Positions 28,362 to 35,987 of a DNA stretch of 64,000 nt are shown here, piece by piece (position 1 is the first letter of the stretch; the number at the start of each line of letters is the position of its first letter). The notes below the pieces were generated by a model. It was not told where the DNA came from and ran no database searches. It saw only the letters and a program-made list of their open reading frames with translations. Made by a program: the position numbers and the translations under genes. The stretch comes from DASUPK01 sp963747425 (GTDB taxonomy: Bacteria > Actinomycetota > Thermoleophilia > Solirubrobacterales > 70-9): NCBI GenBank assembly GCA_963747425.1, contig CAVVFJ010000012.1, positions 1-64,000 of the forward strand, given 5' to 3'.

Positions 28362-28828
28362 CGCTGCACCTGGGAGACAGGCCCACCGAGCTGCGGATTG
28401 CGCAGCCGCTTGCCCAACCCCTCCCGCGCGTCCTCCCCGACACGGTTGAAGATCCCACGCAGAGGCAGGTCGAGCAGCCTCCGGATCCCGCGGAGCCTGA
28501 GGTCGGCGTCCCACGTCACGCTGCTGGCGGTCGACCCGAGCGGGTCGATCCGCGCCTCGTCGCGGACCACGACGGAGTCGGTCTCGGCGGCGAAGACGAC
28601 GCGGTGCGGCGGATCGACCTCGACGATACGGTAGGGAAGCGTGATGCTGCGCCCGCGGAACCTCACCTCGAGCCGGTAACGCGCGCCCTCGGTGCGCGGC
28701 TCTCCTCCGACCAGCTCCACCTCGTCGACGCTGGGATCCCATTCCCCGGCGGATCGCAGGTCCGCCAGGTAGTGCCACACCTCCTCCGCGCTGTGAGGTG
28801 CTTCGACCTTTCCGATGTATCTCGCCAT
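28358..28828 (-). CDS. SRPBCC (START-like) domain protein
   Basis: 156 residues. Single SRPBCC helix-grip fold: ARYIGKVEAPHSAEEVWHYL, WDPSVDEVELVGG, DPPHRVVFAAETDSV, VTWDADLRLRGIRRLLD and a long C-terminal helix. Such proteins bind hydrophobic ligands, for instance polyketides or lipids. Fourth gene of the light-cluster operon, overlapping the oxidase start by 4 bp. AAGGAAGACGAG precedes the ATG. Consistent with a lipid-handling partner of the COG2907/DUF1365 pair. Confidence 0.85.
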   Translation of the reverse strand: MARYIGKVEAPHSAEEVWHYLADLRSAGEWDPSVDEVELVGGEPRTEGARYRLEVRFRGRSITLPYRIVEVDPPHRVVFAAETDSVVVRDEARIDPLGSTASSVTWDADLRLRGIRRLLDLPLRGIFNRVGEDAREGLGKRLRNPQLGGPVSQVQR

Positions 28829-28851
28829 CTCGTCTTCCTTTCTCTCGCTGG

Positions 28852-29838
28852 TCAGCAGATCGGGGCGGTTCTCGGGGACTCCGAGACGGTGCAGAGGCGC
28901 TCGCACTCCCGCCAGAGCGCTTCTCTGTCCTCGGCCGTCTCGCGGGTCGAGGGGAGGCGGTGCTCGGGTCGCGGCTCGCGGTCCTGCCAAAACGCGCCGG
29001 TCGCCGGCTCGAGCGTCGGCTGGGTCCCCAGCCAGACGATCGTGTCGGCGCCCTGGCGCGCGTCGCGCAGAAGCAGGCGCATCACCCGCCGGAAGCGGGG
29101 CAGTGAGGTCCTGAGGCCGGCGGTGTCGACCCAGCCGGGATGCATCGCGTGGAAGGCGACGCGATCGGCCGGAAGGCGCTCCGCCCAGACGCGGTTGAGG
29201 GCGACCTGGGCGCGCTTCGCATGGGCGTAGAAGCGGGCGCCGTCGAAGGGCTGCTTCTCGAGCTGAAGATCGTCGGTTCGCAGGCGGGCCGTGTACATGC
29301 CGCCCGAGGAGACGGTGATCACCCGCGACGGCTCAGCCGCGAGCAGGGCTGGGAGCAGCAGCGAGGTGAGCAGGAATGGGCCGAGGACGTGCGTCGCAAA
29401 CGTCAGCTCGACGCCGTCCGAAGTGTGGGTTCGCTCCCGGGGAAGCACGCCGGCGTTGTTGACGAGGAGATCGAGACGGTCGAAGCGCGCCTGGAAGCTC
29501 TCGGCGAACCGCCGCACCTCCGAGAGATCGGAGAGGTCGCAGAGCTCGAGCTTGACGGTGCCCCCTGACACCGGCAGCCGCGACTCGATCCGGCCGATCG
29601 CCCGTACCGCCCGGTCGTAGTCACGGGCCAGCATGTACACCGTCGCGCCCGCGGCGGCAAACCCCTCGCAGGCAGCCTCGCCGACGCCCGAGCTGCCGCC
29701 GGTGACGAGTACAGTCTGACCGCCCAGGTCGTTCCCCCCGGCGGCATCCTCCCAGCCCAGGCCTCGCGCGCCGTAGCCGAGACGGGAATAGCCTGGGACG
29801 ACCGCCAGGTCGAGAGCCCGATCGATCGGTCCCGTCAT
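28852..29838 (-). CDS. Short-chain dehydrogenase/reductase (DHRS12-like)
   Basis: 328 residues, a classical-type SDR. TVLVTGGSSGVGEAACEGFA is the cofactor TGxxxGxG loop, LLVNNAGVLPRERTHT the NNAG motif, ITVSSGGMYTARL the catalytic Ser, and FYAHAKRAQVALN the YxxxK pair. An N-terminal ~40-residue extension (MTGPIDRALDLAVVPGYSRL) is the DHRS12-like feature. Overlaps the preceding small membrane protein gene by 4 bp. NAD(P)-dependent oxidation or reduction of a lipid-type substrate fits the operon, but this is inference. Confidence 0.88.
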   Translation of the reverse strand: MTGPIDRALDLAVVPGYSRLGYGARGLGWEDAAGGNDLGGQTVLVTGGSSGVGEAACEGFAAAGATVYMLARDYDRAVRAIGRIESRLPVSGGTVKLELCDLSDLSEVRRFAESFQARFDRLDLLVNNAGVLPRERTHTSDGVELTFATHVLGPFLLTSLLLPALLAAEPSRVITVSSGGMYTARLRTDDLQLEKQPFDGARFYAHAKRAQVALNRVWAERLPADRVAFHAMHPGWVDTAGLRTSLPRFRRVMRLLLRDARQGADTIVWLGTQPTLEPATGAFWQDREPRPEHRLPSTRETAEDREALWRECERLCTVSESPRTAPIC

Positions 29839-30017
29839 CGAGTGGCTCCCTCGGGCTCGCGTGAGACCTCGAGTGCGGCTTCGTCGCCGAAGACTCGGCG
29901 CCCCTGCTCGAACTGGGTGCGGTCGCGTCGCTCGTTGACGATGCCCCAGGCGAGCAGCCCCAGGGCTCCGCAAACCAAGGCGAAGACGACGACCCCGTAG
30001 AGGAAGATGCCGATCAT
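29835..30017 (-). CDS. Small single-TM membrane protein
   Basis: 60 residues with one N-terminal transmembrane helix (IGIFLYGVVVFALVCGALGL) followed by a charged tail (NERRDRTQFEQGRRVFGDEA). Overlaps both neighbours by 4 bp, so it is clearly a translated part of the operon. Function unknown. Confidence 0.7.
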   Translation of the reverse strand: MIGIFLYGVVVFALVCGALGLLAWGIVNERRDRTQFEQGRRVFGDEAALEVSREPEGATR

Positions 30018-30238
30018 GGGGTCGCCTTGGCGGGTGAGCCGTGGGGCAGATCCGGAACGCGCCGGGGAGCGAGGAACGCGCCCAGAGCGAGGATCGACGG
30101 CACCCAGAGCCCAACGAAGATGCCGTCCGTGTGCTCGCCGGTGAAGTAGAGGACGACCGAGAGACCGAACGAGAGCAGGGCCGCCGCCAGGAACAGACCC
30201 CTCGCGGCAAGCGTCCTTCCTCCGTGATACAGGTTCAT
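30014..30238 (-). CDS. Small two-TM membrane protein, first gene of the light-cluster operon
   Basis: 74 residues with two hydrophobic helices (ARGLFLAAALLSFGLSVVLY and IFVGLWVPSILALGAFLA). A strong AGAAGGAGG site precedes the ATG. It is the promoter-proximal gene of the six-gene minus-strand operon ending at 26179. Family not recognised. Confidence 0.7.
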   Translation of the reverse strand: MNLYHGGRTLAARGLFLAAALLSFGLSVVLYFTGEHTDGIFVGLWVPSILALGAFLAPRRVPDLPHGSPAKATP

Positions 30239-30282
30239 CGCGTCCTCCTTCTGTCTAGTTCTTATCAAGGGTTTGTCTAGAG

Positions 30283-30323
30283 TTGACGAGGCTGGTTGTA
30301 GCAGGTAGGCTGGGTACTGTCAA
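30283..30323. promoter_or_regulatory. Overlapping face-to-face promoters of the two light-cluster operons
   Basis: Plus strand: TTGACG (30283-30288), 17 bp, TAGGCT (30306-30311), leading to the MerR gene. Minus strand: TTGACA (complement of 30318-30323), 17 bp, TACAAC (complement of 30295-30300), leading to the small membrane gene. The two core promoters occupy the same DNA. TGTCTAG repeats at 30252 and 30274 are possible operator half-sites for the MerR regulator. Confidence 0.6.
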
Positions 30324-30334
30324 GAGTCTGTCCA

Positions 30335-31225
30335 ATGTCTGTCCCACCCAACACACCTGATCGAGGACCACTCGTCCGCATCGGCGAGCTCAGTCGGCGC
30401 ACCGGCGTGGGCGTCGACACGCTGCGGGCGTGGGAGCGGCGCTACGGCCTGCTGCGGCCGCAGCGCAGCCCGGGCGGCTTTCGGCTCTACGGGACGAGCG
30501 ACCAGGAGCGCGTCAGCGCGATGAAGTCGATGATCGACTCGGGTGTCTCGGCCGCCGAGGCGGCACGACTGGCGGTGTCGCGCGCATCACCGGCGGCGGA
30601 ATCCGGCGTGGGGGAGGGCGGGGACGACCACGCCGAGCGGCTGGCCGCCGCCCTCGACCGCTTCGACGAGGCCGACGCCAATGCGATCCTCGACGATGCG
30701 ATCGCGCGCTTCACAGTCAACGCCGTCGCGAGCCGCGTCCTGCTGCCGGTGATGCACGAGATCGGCACGCGGTGGGAGAGCGGCGAGGTCTCAGTCGCGG
30801 AGGAGCACTTCGCGACCGCCCTCCTGCGCGGGCGAATGCTGGCTCTGGGCCGAAACTGGGGTGCAGGGGGTGGCCCACTTGCGGTGCTCGCTTGTCCGCC
30901 AGGCGAGCAGCACGACCTCGGCCTGATCGCGTTCGGCCTCGTGCTGCGGGAGGGTGGCTGGCGCATCGCCCTCTTGGGCAGCGACACGCCGATCGAGACG
31001 ATCGCCGACGCCGTGGCGAAGCTCGCCCCGAATGCAGTGGTGCTCGCCGCGGTCACCCGGGAGCCGTTCGAGCGCGTCGTCGGTCAGATCAGGGCACTCA
31101 CGGCCGCGACGACGGTGCTGATCGGTGGCGAGGGGGCGAGCGAGAAGCTTGCGGAGCGCCTTGGCGCCCAGGCCCTCCCGCCCGATCCGGTCAGTGCAAG
31201 TGCGGGTATGCCCGGAGCGGGATGA
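30335..31225 (+). CDS. litR: B12-binding MerR regulator, CarH/LitR-like light sensor
   Basis: 296 residues. N-terminal MerR DNA-binding domain (RIGELSRRTGVGVDTLRAWE, RRYGLLRPQRSPGGFRLY). A B12-binding cap follows with W147 and E157-H158 (WESGEVSVAEEHFAT), spaced exactly as W131, E141-H142 of Thermus CarH. The Rossmann cobalamin domain has EQHDLG, where H193 is the lower axial ligand. CarH/LitR bind DNA in the dark as an adenosylcobalamin tetramer, and light breaks the Co-C bond to release the promoter. Its position between overlapping divergent promoters fits repression of both operons. The next gene overlaps by 4 bp. Confidence 0.88.
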   Translation: MSVPPNTPDRGPLVRIGELSRRTGVGVDTLRAWERRYGLLRPQRSPGGFRLYGTSDQERVSAMKSMIDSGVSAAEAARLAVSRASPAAESGVGEGGDDHAERLAAALDRFDEADANAILDDAIARFTVNAVASRVLLPVMHEIGTRWESGEVSVAEEHFATALLRGRMLALGRNWGAGGGPLAVLACPPGEQHDLGLIAFGLVLREGGWRIALLGSDTPIETIADAVAKLAPNAVVLAAVTREPFERVVGQIRALTAATTVLIGGEGASEKLAERLGAQALPPDPVSASAGMPGAG

Positions 31226-32151
31226 CCACCGGCGCTCGCACAGCCCTGGTCACCGGTGCCACCGGTTTCATCGGGGGCAGGCTGGCCAACGCCCTGTCCG
31301 ATGACGGCTGGCACGTCCGTGCCATGGTTCGCGAACGCGGGCGGGCGGGGGGCCTCGCCGATCGCGGCGTCGAGCTCTTCGAGGGGGACGTCCTGGACGC
31401 CGATTCGCTCCGGGGCGCCGGGGACGGGGCGGAGGTCGCCTACTACCTGGTCCATGGCATGGGACGGGGCGGCGAGGGCGATTTCGAGGAGCGGGAGCGC
31501 GAGGCGGCACGGAACTTCGCGGAGATGGCGAAGCGCGAGGGGATTGGTCGCGTCGTCTACCTGGGCGGCCTCGGAGACAAGCCGCGCTCGAAGCACCTGC
31601 GGAGCCGGGCGCAGACGGCGGAGATCCTCGGCGAGCACGGTCCCTCGCTGACCTACTTCCGGGCGGCGATGGTCGTGGGCGCCCGCAGTGAGTCGTACCG
31701 AACCCTCCGCTATCTGGTCCAGCGACTGCCGGCGATGATCGCGCCCGCCTGGCTCTCCACCCCCACCCAGCCGATTGCCGTCGACGACGTGATCGCCTAC
31801 CTCCGCCGAGCCCCGGACCTCGAGGAGTCGGCGGGACGAGAAATTCAGATCGGCGGCCCCGACGTCCTCTCCTATGGCGACATGCTCGACCGGATGGCCC
31901 ATGCGCTCGGGATCCAGCCACGCCCGAGGATCCCGGTCCCGCTGCTCACGCCCTGGCTCTCCTCGCTCTGGATCGGTCTCGTCACCCCGGTCGACGCTGG
32001 GGTCGCACGGCCCTTGGTCGAGGGCCTGTCCACGCCGACGACCGTCACCGATCCCTCCGGAGCCGCCCCCTTCGGAATCGACACAGTCCCGTTCGCAGAG
32101 GCGCTGCGGCGGGCACTGGCCGAGGACCCCGATATCTCCACCTCGGGATGA
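31222..32151 (+). CDS. NAD(P)H-binding extended-SDR (nucleoside-diphosphate-sugar epimerase-like)
   Basis: 309 residues. TALVTGATGFIGGRLANAL is the atypical/extended SDR GxxGxxG loop, with AYYLVHGMGRGGEGDFEERE, VVYLGGLGD and YFRAAMVVGARSESYRTL further on. This is the NmrA/COG0702-type branch seen repeatedly in LitR and carotenoid-type light clusters. The catalytic YxxxK is not evident, so it may bind nucleotide without classical dehydrogenation. Translationally coupled to the MerR gene by ATGA and to the next gene by ATGA. Confidence 0.83.
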   Translation: MTTGARTALVTGATGFIGGRLANALSDDGWHVRAMVRERGRAGGLADRGVELFEGDVLDADSLRGAGDGAEVAYYLVHGMGRGGEGDFEEREREAARNFAEMAKREGIGRVVYLGGLGDKPRSKHLRSRAQTAEILGEHGPSLTYFRAAMVVGARSESYRTLRYLVQRLPAMIAPAWLSTPTQPIAVDDVIAYLRRAPDLEESAGREIQIGGPDVLSYGDMLDRMAHALGIQPRPRIPVPLLTPWLSSLWIGLVTPVDAGVARPLVEGLSTPTTVTDPSGAAPFGIDTVPFAEALRRALAEDPDISTSG

Positions 32152-32720
32152 GGGCCGAGCTCCGGCTCTATCCGGACCGGCTCGGCAAGGTGCCGCGGAC
32201 GGGAGCCGTGGAATCCGTTCAGGAGGCGGAGCTGTGGCTCGACGAGCCCGCCTCGCAGGTTGTGAGCCGGAGCTTTCTGGAGCGGGCGGCCCACGCCTAC
32301 TGGCGGTTGATCACGCGGTTCACCCTCGGCCTGGTCAGGCTCATCTCCGACGACGGCGGCGATCAGTGCGTCGTGCTGCTCGGACGACCGCTCGTACTCC
32401 TGCGCTTTCACGCGCCGGAGTACGAGGTCTCCGGCCGGGAGGGCTCCGTCAGCTGGCGGATCAAGCGAGGCCTCCTGGTCTCGAGAGACGGCCGGGATCG
32501 CGGAACGTTGCGCCTCTCGGTGTCGGCCATGGAGCTGTCCGAGGGCGGCTGCGACGTTCACGTGCGGCTGGCTGTTCAGAACTTCTATCCGTGGCTGCGC
32601 GGCACCGGGCGGTTCGCGCGGATCGGCGTCTGGATCTACGCGCGGACCCAGCAGCGCATTCACGGGGCCGTTACCCGCGGCTTCCTGAGACGGCTCGCGA
32701 GGACGGCCCCGGACGCCTAG
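32148..32720 (+). CDS. Unrecognised soluble protein of the light cluster
   Basis: 190 residues, no family that I recognise. Alternating hydrophobic strands (QCVVLLGRPLVLLRFHAPEY; GTLRLSVSAMELS; DVHVRLAVQNFYPWLRG) suggest a beta-rich barrel, possibly lipocalin- or START-like. The C-terminus is a basic helix (RIHGAVTRGFLRRLART). It overlaps the SDR gene by 4 bp and ends against the photolyase fragment, whose stop overlaps its own (CTAG). Confidence 0.6.
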   Translation: MRAELRLYPDRLGKVPRTGAVESVQEAELWLDEPASQVVSRSFLERAAHAYWRLITRFTLGLVRLISDDGGDQCVVLLGRPLVLLRFHAPEYEVSGREGSVSWRIKRGLLVSRDGRDRGTLRLSVSAMELSEGGCDVHVRLAVQNFYPWLRGTGRFARIGVWIYARTQQRIHGAVTRGFLRRLARTAPDA

Positions 32721-33079
32721 CTCGGCGGCGGGACCAGCGGGTCCGGATAGTCGAGCCCCCCGCGGACTTCGCGGTCGAGCTTCCAGGGCTCGTGGATCGC
32801 CCTGCCCTCGATACCGGCGAGCTCGGGGACCAGCCGGCGCACGTAGGTGCCACCCGGGTCGAACCGACGGGCCTGCCGGATCGGGTTGAGCACGCGGTTC
32901 GGGCGAGTGTCGTTCCCGGTCCCCGCGACCCACTGCCAGTTGCCGACGTTGTTGGCCAGATCGCCGTCCACCAGGAGTCGCTCGAAGTGAAGAGCGCCGG
33001 CCCGCCAATCGATGCCGAGAGTCTTGGTGAGGAAGGAGGCGACGATCAGGCGCGCCCGGTACCGCGTCCGCCGATCCGA
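32717..33079 (-). pseudogene. phr: Truncated deoxyribodipyrimidine photolyase (C-terminal fragment)
   Basis: About 121 codons matching only the end of the photolyase FAD domain: RARLIVASFLTKTLGIDWRA, then LLVDGDLANNVGNWQWVAGT, GNDTRPNRVLNP and RRFDPGGTYVRRLVPEL. The N-terminal antenna domain and most of the FAD domain are missing. The coding sequence stops being photolyase exactly where the ~100-bp repeat begins (33080). Photolyase genes are usual members of LitR regulons, so this was probably a functional cluster gene cut by the recombination that created the repeat/attachment junction. Confidence 0.85.
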
Positions 33080-33183
33080 GGTACCAGCCGTGGTACCAAA
33101 CTGAGAGAACCTCAGCTGATCTCAGCTCATCTCAGCATGCCCGCCGTCGCCTAGCGTGAGTCCACCGACCGGTTTCAGGGCAT
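33080..33183. repeat. ~100-bp repeat, copy 1 (integration-arm-like)
   Basis: Begins GGTACCA-GCCG-TGGTACC, continues with CTGAG/CTCAG elements and tandem CTCAGCTGAT-CTCAGCTCAT-CTCAG, and ends directly at the tRNA fragment. Copies at 40264 and 42843 are about 75-85% alike by eye; this one is the most diverged in its right half. Confidence 0.8.
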
Positions 33184-33227
<44 letters not shown>

Positions 33228-33228
33228 C

Positions 33229-33260
33229 ACGAAAGGCCCGCAAACGTGGGCCTTTCGTTT
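33229..33260 (+). terminator. Hairpin terminator after tRNA fragment copy 2
   Basis: CGAAAGGCCCGC-AAAC-GTGGGCCTTTCG followed by TTTT. Different in sequence from, but placed like, the native tRNA terminator. Confidence 0.8.
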
Positions 33261-33312
33261 TGGTGCGGCCAGACTAGATGGCGAGCTTCTAGCCAGGCGA
33301 AGTAGTCGCGCA

Positions 33313-33735
33313 TCACCCGGTCTCCTCCTTGACCACCTCCTTGAACTGATCGGCGATCGCCTCGCCCGCCCCCTCCACGGCCTTTCCGACCAGCGGATTG
33401 ACGACGACGCTGACCACCGCGCCCGCCAACTGTGGGGCGTTGTCCCGAAACCAGCGCAGCACCGTCCGCACGCGGCCGACGTCGGGCCGCTCGCTGACCA
33501 CCGCGCGCTCCAGCTCCTCGGCTTGCGCCACCGCCTCGCCGCGCCGCTCGGGCGGGGCCTCTTTCTCCACCGATGATCGGAACTGCTCAAACACCCCGCG
33601 CAGCTTCGCCGCCTCCTCGGGCGTAAGGCCGGCCTTCTGGGTAACGGTGTTGTAGTCGCCGATGACCACCTGGGCCTGGCTGACGTCCCCGATATGGATG
33701 TTGAACTTGCCGGCGGATTGGTCGTCTGCGGACAT
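33313..33735 (-). CDS. Small partner protein of the STAND NTPase (shared N-terminal motif)
   Basis: 140 residues. Residues 10-33 read FNIHIGDVSQAQVVIGDYNT. This is nearly the same as HVGDVSESQLVIGNYNT encoded at the 5' end of the adjacent STAND gene, suggesting a homotypic adaptor or beta-hairpin module. The middle is helical and charged (EEAAKLRGVFEQFRSSVEKE). The C-terminus has NAPQLAGAVVSVVVNPLVGK and AVEGAGEAIADQFKEVV, a hydrophobic, possibly membrane-inserting segment. AGGAGG precedes the ATG. I know no named family; the arrangement resembles effector/adaptor pairs of bacterial conflict systems. Confidence 0.7.
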   Translation of the reverse strand: MSADDQSAGKFNIHIGDVSQAQVVIGDYNTVTQKAGLTPEEAAKLRGVFEQFRSSVEKEAPPERRGEAVAQAEELERAVVSERPDVGRVRTVLRWFRDNAPQLAGAVVSVVVNPLVGKAVEGAGEAIADQFKEVVKEETG

Positions 33736-33753
33736 TCCGTTTGCCTCCTCGCC

Positions 33754-34182
33754 CTACGGGACGGTGGTGTCCGATGGGGCCGCGCCGCTTGATGGGCTGA
33801 CGCCGTCATAGGTGCCGTCAGAGGTGCCGTCCTGGGTGCCATTTGGGCCCGTGGTGCCATCGGTCGGGCCCGTGGCGCCATCCGTCGCCCGCCCCACCGT
33901 AAACATGGCCTTCTTCGTATGGGTCTTGCCGGCTCGATCTTTGGAAGTCACGGTGAAAGTGTGAGTGTCCACGCTAATGACGCCGATCGGACCCCCATCG
34001 GGGATCATGCGCTCATCGTCGAGGGTCCCCTCACAAGGGACGGCTTCAGACCCATCGGGATTGGTGCAGCTGAAGCTGGCAACGATCGCTCGCCGCGGCG
34101 TATTGCGTGGCGTGGGCTGGCGCGTTGATTCGGTGTCGACGTCAGCGACGTCGCATTCCGATCGTCCGTCGACCCACCCGTC
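33754..34182 (-). CDS. Ig-like ectodomain fragment, possibly the C-terminus of the STAND gene
   Basis: An open frame without a start codon until the ATG at 34008. It encodes AIVASFSCTNPDGSEAVPCE, then GTLDDERMIP, then VDTHTFTVTSKDRAGKTHTK with KKAMFTVG, a bacterial Ig-like/HYR-type domain with two Cys. A low-complexity T/G/D/P-rich tail follows. It is in the same frame as the upstream STAND gene, separated by TGA codons at 34222 and 34183. The STAND protein ends with a TM helix just before, so the two may be one transmembrane protein broken by indels. If separate, the fragment has no signal peptide and would be a pseudogene. Confidence 0.45.
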   Translation of the reverse strand, partial: DGWVDGRSECDVADVDTESTRQPTPRNTPRRAIVASFSCTNPDGSEAVPCEGTLDDERMIPDGGPIGVISVDTHTFTVTSKDRAGKTHTKKAMFTVGRATDGATGPTDGTTGPNGTQDGTSDGTYDGVSPSSGAAPSDTTVP

Positions 34183-34221
34183 TCATTCCGATCGCTCTTC
34201 GCCCCGTCGCCCGACGAGCGA

Positions 34222-35742
34222 TCAGGCGAGGTCTGATCCGCCGCCGCCGCCCCTACTGGCCAGGACCACGCCGCCCAAAATGAGGGCGGCGAGCGTGGCG
34301 AGCGTCGCCAAGGTGACGCCGAGACGCGGCCGCCACGGTCCGCCGCCGCCGTTTCCGCCGCCGCCATCTGTGCCGTTGCCGCCCCCGATCTGACCCAGGT
34401 TGTGGCGGGTCAGCTCGGCGCCTTCGCGGTCGCCGAGGCGCTGGCGGATCTCGAGGGCAGCCCCGAGTTGGGGGCTGGCGGCCTCGTTCTCTCCCCGGCA
34501 GAGGGCGAAGCTCCCCAGCTGGTGCAGGAAATAGGCCTCCGCGGGCTCGCTGGCCAGGGCGCGCGCCGCCGCCAGGCCGGAGGTGAGCACGCTCCTCGAG
34601 CTCGACCAGGCGCCGGCGAGCGCCAGTCCAGTCCCGGCCACGACCGCGAGGGGCAGGGCATCGCGCCAGCGGCCCGAGTCGGCGCCCAGGGCCAGTGCGG
34701 CCTCGATCGCCTCCCCCTCCGCCGCGATCGCGGCGGGCTTCGCTTGCCCGCGCGCCCAGACGGCGAGATGGTCGAGCAGGCGACCGGGGAACCCCGACTC
34801 GGGGGCGAGGGCGAGCCCCTCCGGCAAGTCGCGAGCGAGGCGATACCTGGGGCTCTGGCTCTTCACCCACCCGTGGCGCTCCAGCTCCGCGAGCTCGCTC
34901 GCCGCCCGGGGCGCGTCCGCGAGAGCGGCGATGTGCTCGGTGCCAAGCGCGGCGCCGTCGACGGCCGCCAGCACCCCGAGGATGCGTCGCTGCGAGGCTG
35001 TGAGGGTCTCCGGGTCGATCCGCCGATCGAGCACCCCCGAGTCGTGGGTGAGCTCCTGGAGGGAGGCTCGTCCATCCTGGATCAGGGCCGCGGTCTCGAC
35101 CAGGGACTGCGGCCGTCCATCGAGCCGCTCCACGATGGCCTCGGCGTCCTCGCGCCGGCTTGGGCCGACCGCCTCGCCGAGCTCGCGCTCGAGCAGGGCG
35201 ACTCCGGCCTTTGAGTTGAGGCCGCTCAGCGCCCGGGCGGTCCCCCGCGACCAGAGGGCGCGCGCCTCAGAGCCGATCACGAAGCTGCATCGCGGGGCGC
35301 CGTCCAGGAGGGCGTCAAGGTCATCCCTGTCGAACTCGCAGTCATCGACGATCACGAGCGCCTCGCGCTCGATCAGGAATCCCCCGACCTGGGCGGGATC
35401 GGGAAGGAACGGAACATCGCATTCCCAGAATGCGGCGTACAGCTTCACCTGGACCTCGTCCAGGCTCCTTCGCCTGACGGATTCCAACACCACGCCCTCG
35501 GGAGGTGGGCTGGCCTGCTCGGCGGTGAGCTTCAAGAGGGTGGTTTTGCCGATGCCCTCGTCCCCGTAGAGCTGGACGGGGGATTCGGCGGAGGCGGATC
35601 CGGCGAGGGCCAGCTCCTCCTCCCGACCGAAGGCCTCGGTCCGTGCGGCTGGGTGATAGGCGATCGGCACCGCCCGCAGCCGTGGCGCCGGCGCGCCGCC
35701 GGCCTGGATCACCGTCACCTTCGCACCCTTCGGCGTCTGCAC
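34222..35742 (-). CDS. STAND-type P-loop NTPase with C-terminal TM helix
   Basis: 506 residues from the GTG at 35742. FGREEEL precedes Walker A YGDEGIGKTTLLKL (59-72); Walker B is ALVIVDDCEF (128-137). GLNSKAGVALLERELGEAVG and a winged-helix-like region (SQRRILGVLAAVDGAALGTE) follow. Helical TPR-like repeats (AYFLHQLGSFALCRGENEAA) then lead to a TM helix (LGVTLATLATLAALILGGVV). This is the AP-ATPase/STAND layout of signalling and anti-phage proteins. Homology to the 33313 partner continues upstream of the GTG (about 35740-35805) to an in-frame TAG at 35818. The true start may therefore be a CTG at 35796 or lost to an indel. Confidence 0.75.
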   Translation of the reverse strand: MQTPKGAKVTVIQAGGAPAPRLRAVPIAYHPAARTEAFGREEELALAGSASAESPVQLYGDEGIGKTTLLKLTAEQASPPPEGVVLESVRRRSLDEVQVKLYAAFWECDVPFLPDPAQVGGFLIEREALVIVDDCEFDRDDLDALLDGAPRCSFVIGSEARALWSRGTARALSGLNSKAGVALLERELGEAVGPSRREDAEAIVERLDGRPQSLVETAALIQDGRASLQELTHDSGVLDRRIDPETLTASQRRILGVLAAVDGAALGTEHIAALADAPRAASELAELERHGWVKSQSPRYRLARDLPEGLALAPESGFPGRLLDHLAVWARGQAKPAAIAAEGEAIEAALALGADSGRWRDALPLAVVAGTGLALAGAWSSSRSVLTSGLAAARALASEPAEAYFLHQLGSFALCRGENEAASPQLGAALEIRQRLGDREGAELTRHNLGQIGGGNGTDGGGGNGGGGPWRPRLGVTLATLATLAALILGGVVLASRGGGGGSDLA

Positions 35743-35987
35743 GGTGTTGTAGTTGCCGATTACAAGCTGGCTCTCGCTTACGTCACCAACGTGCAGTTCG
35801 ACTTGTGGGGTGGCCGTCTATCTCACCCGATTCTCAAGCCCAGCGATCCTTGCTGGTGCGCCGGGCCACAGACTGCAGGGAGCCGAGCGCCTGCGACGAC
35901 GTTACTCGCCGACGCCGGAGCGATCAACCCCGGACCCGCTCCGCCTTCGAGCGGGAGTTGAACCACACCTCGAGGCGACCGTCGAGG

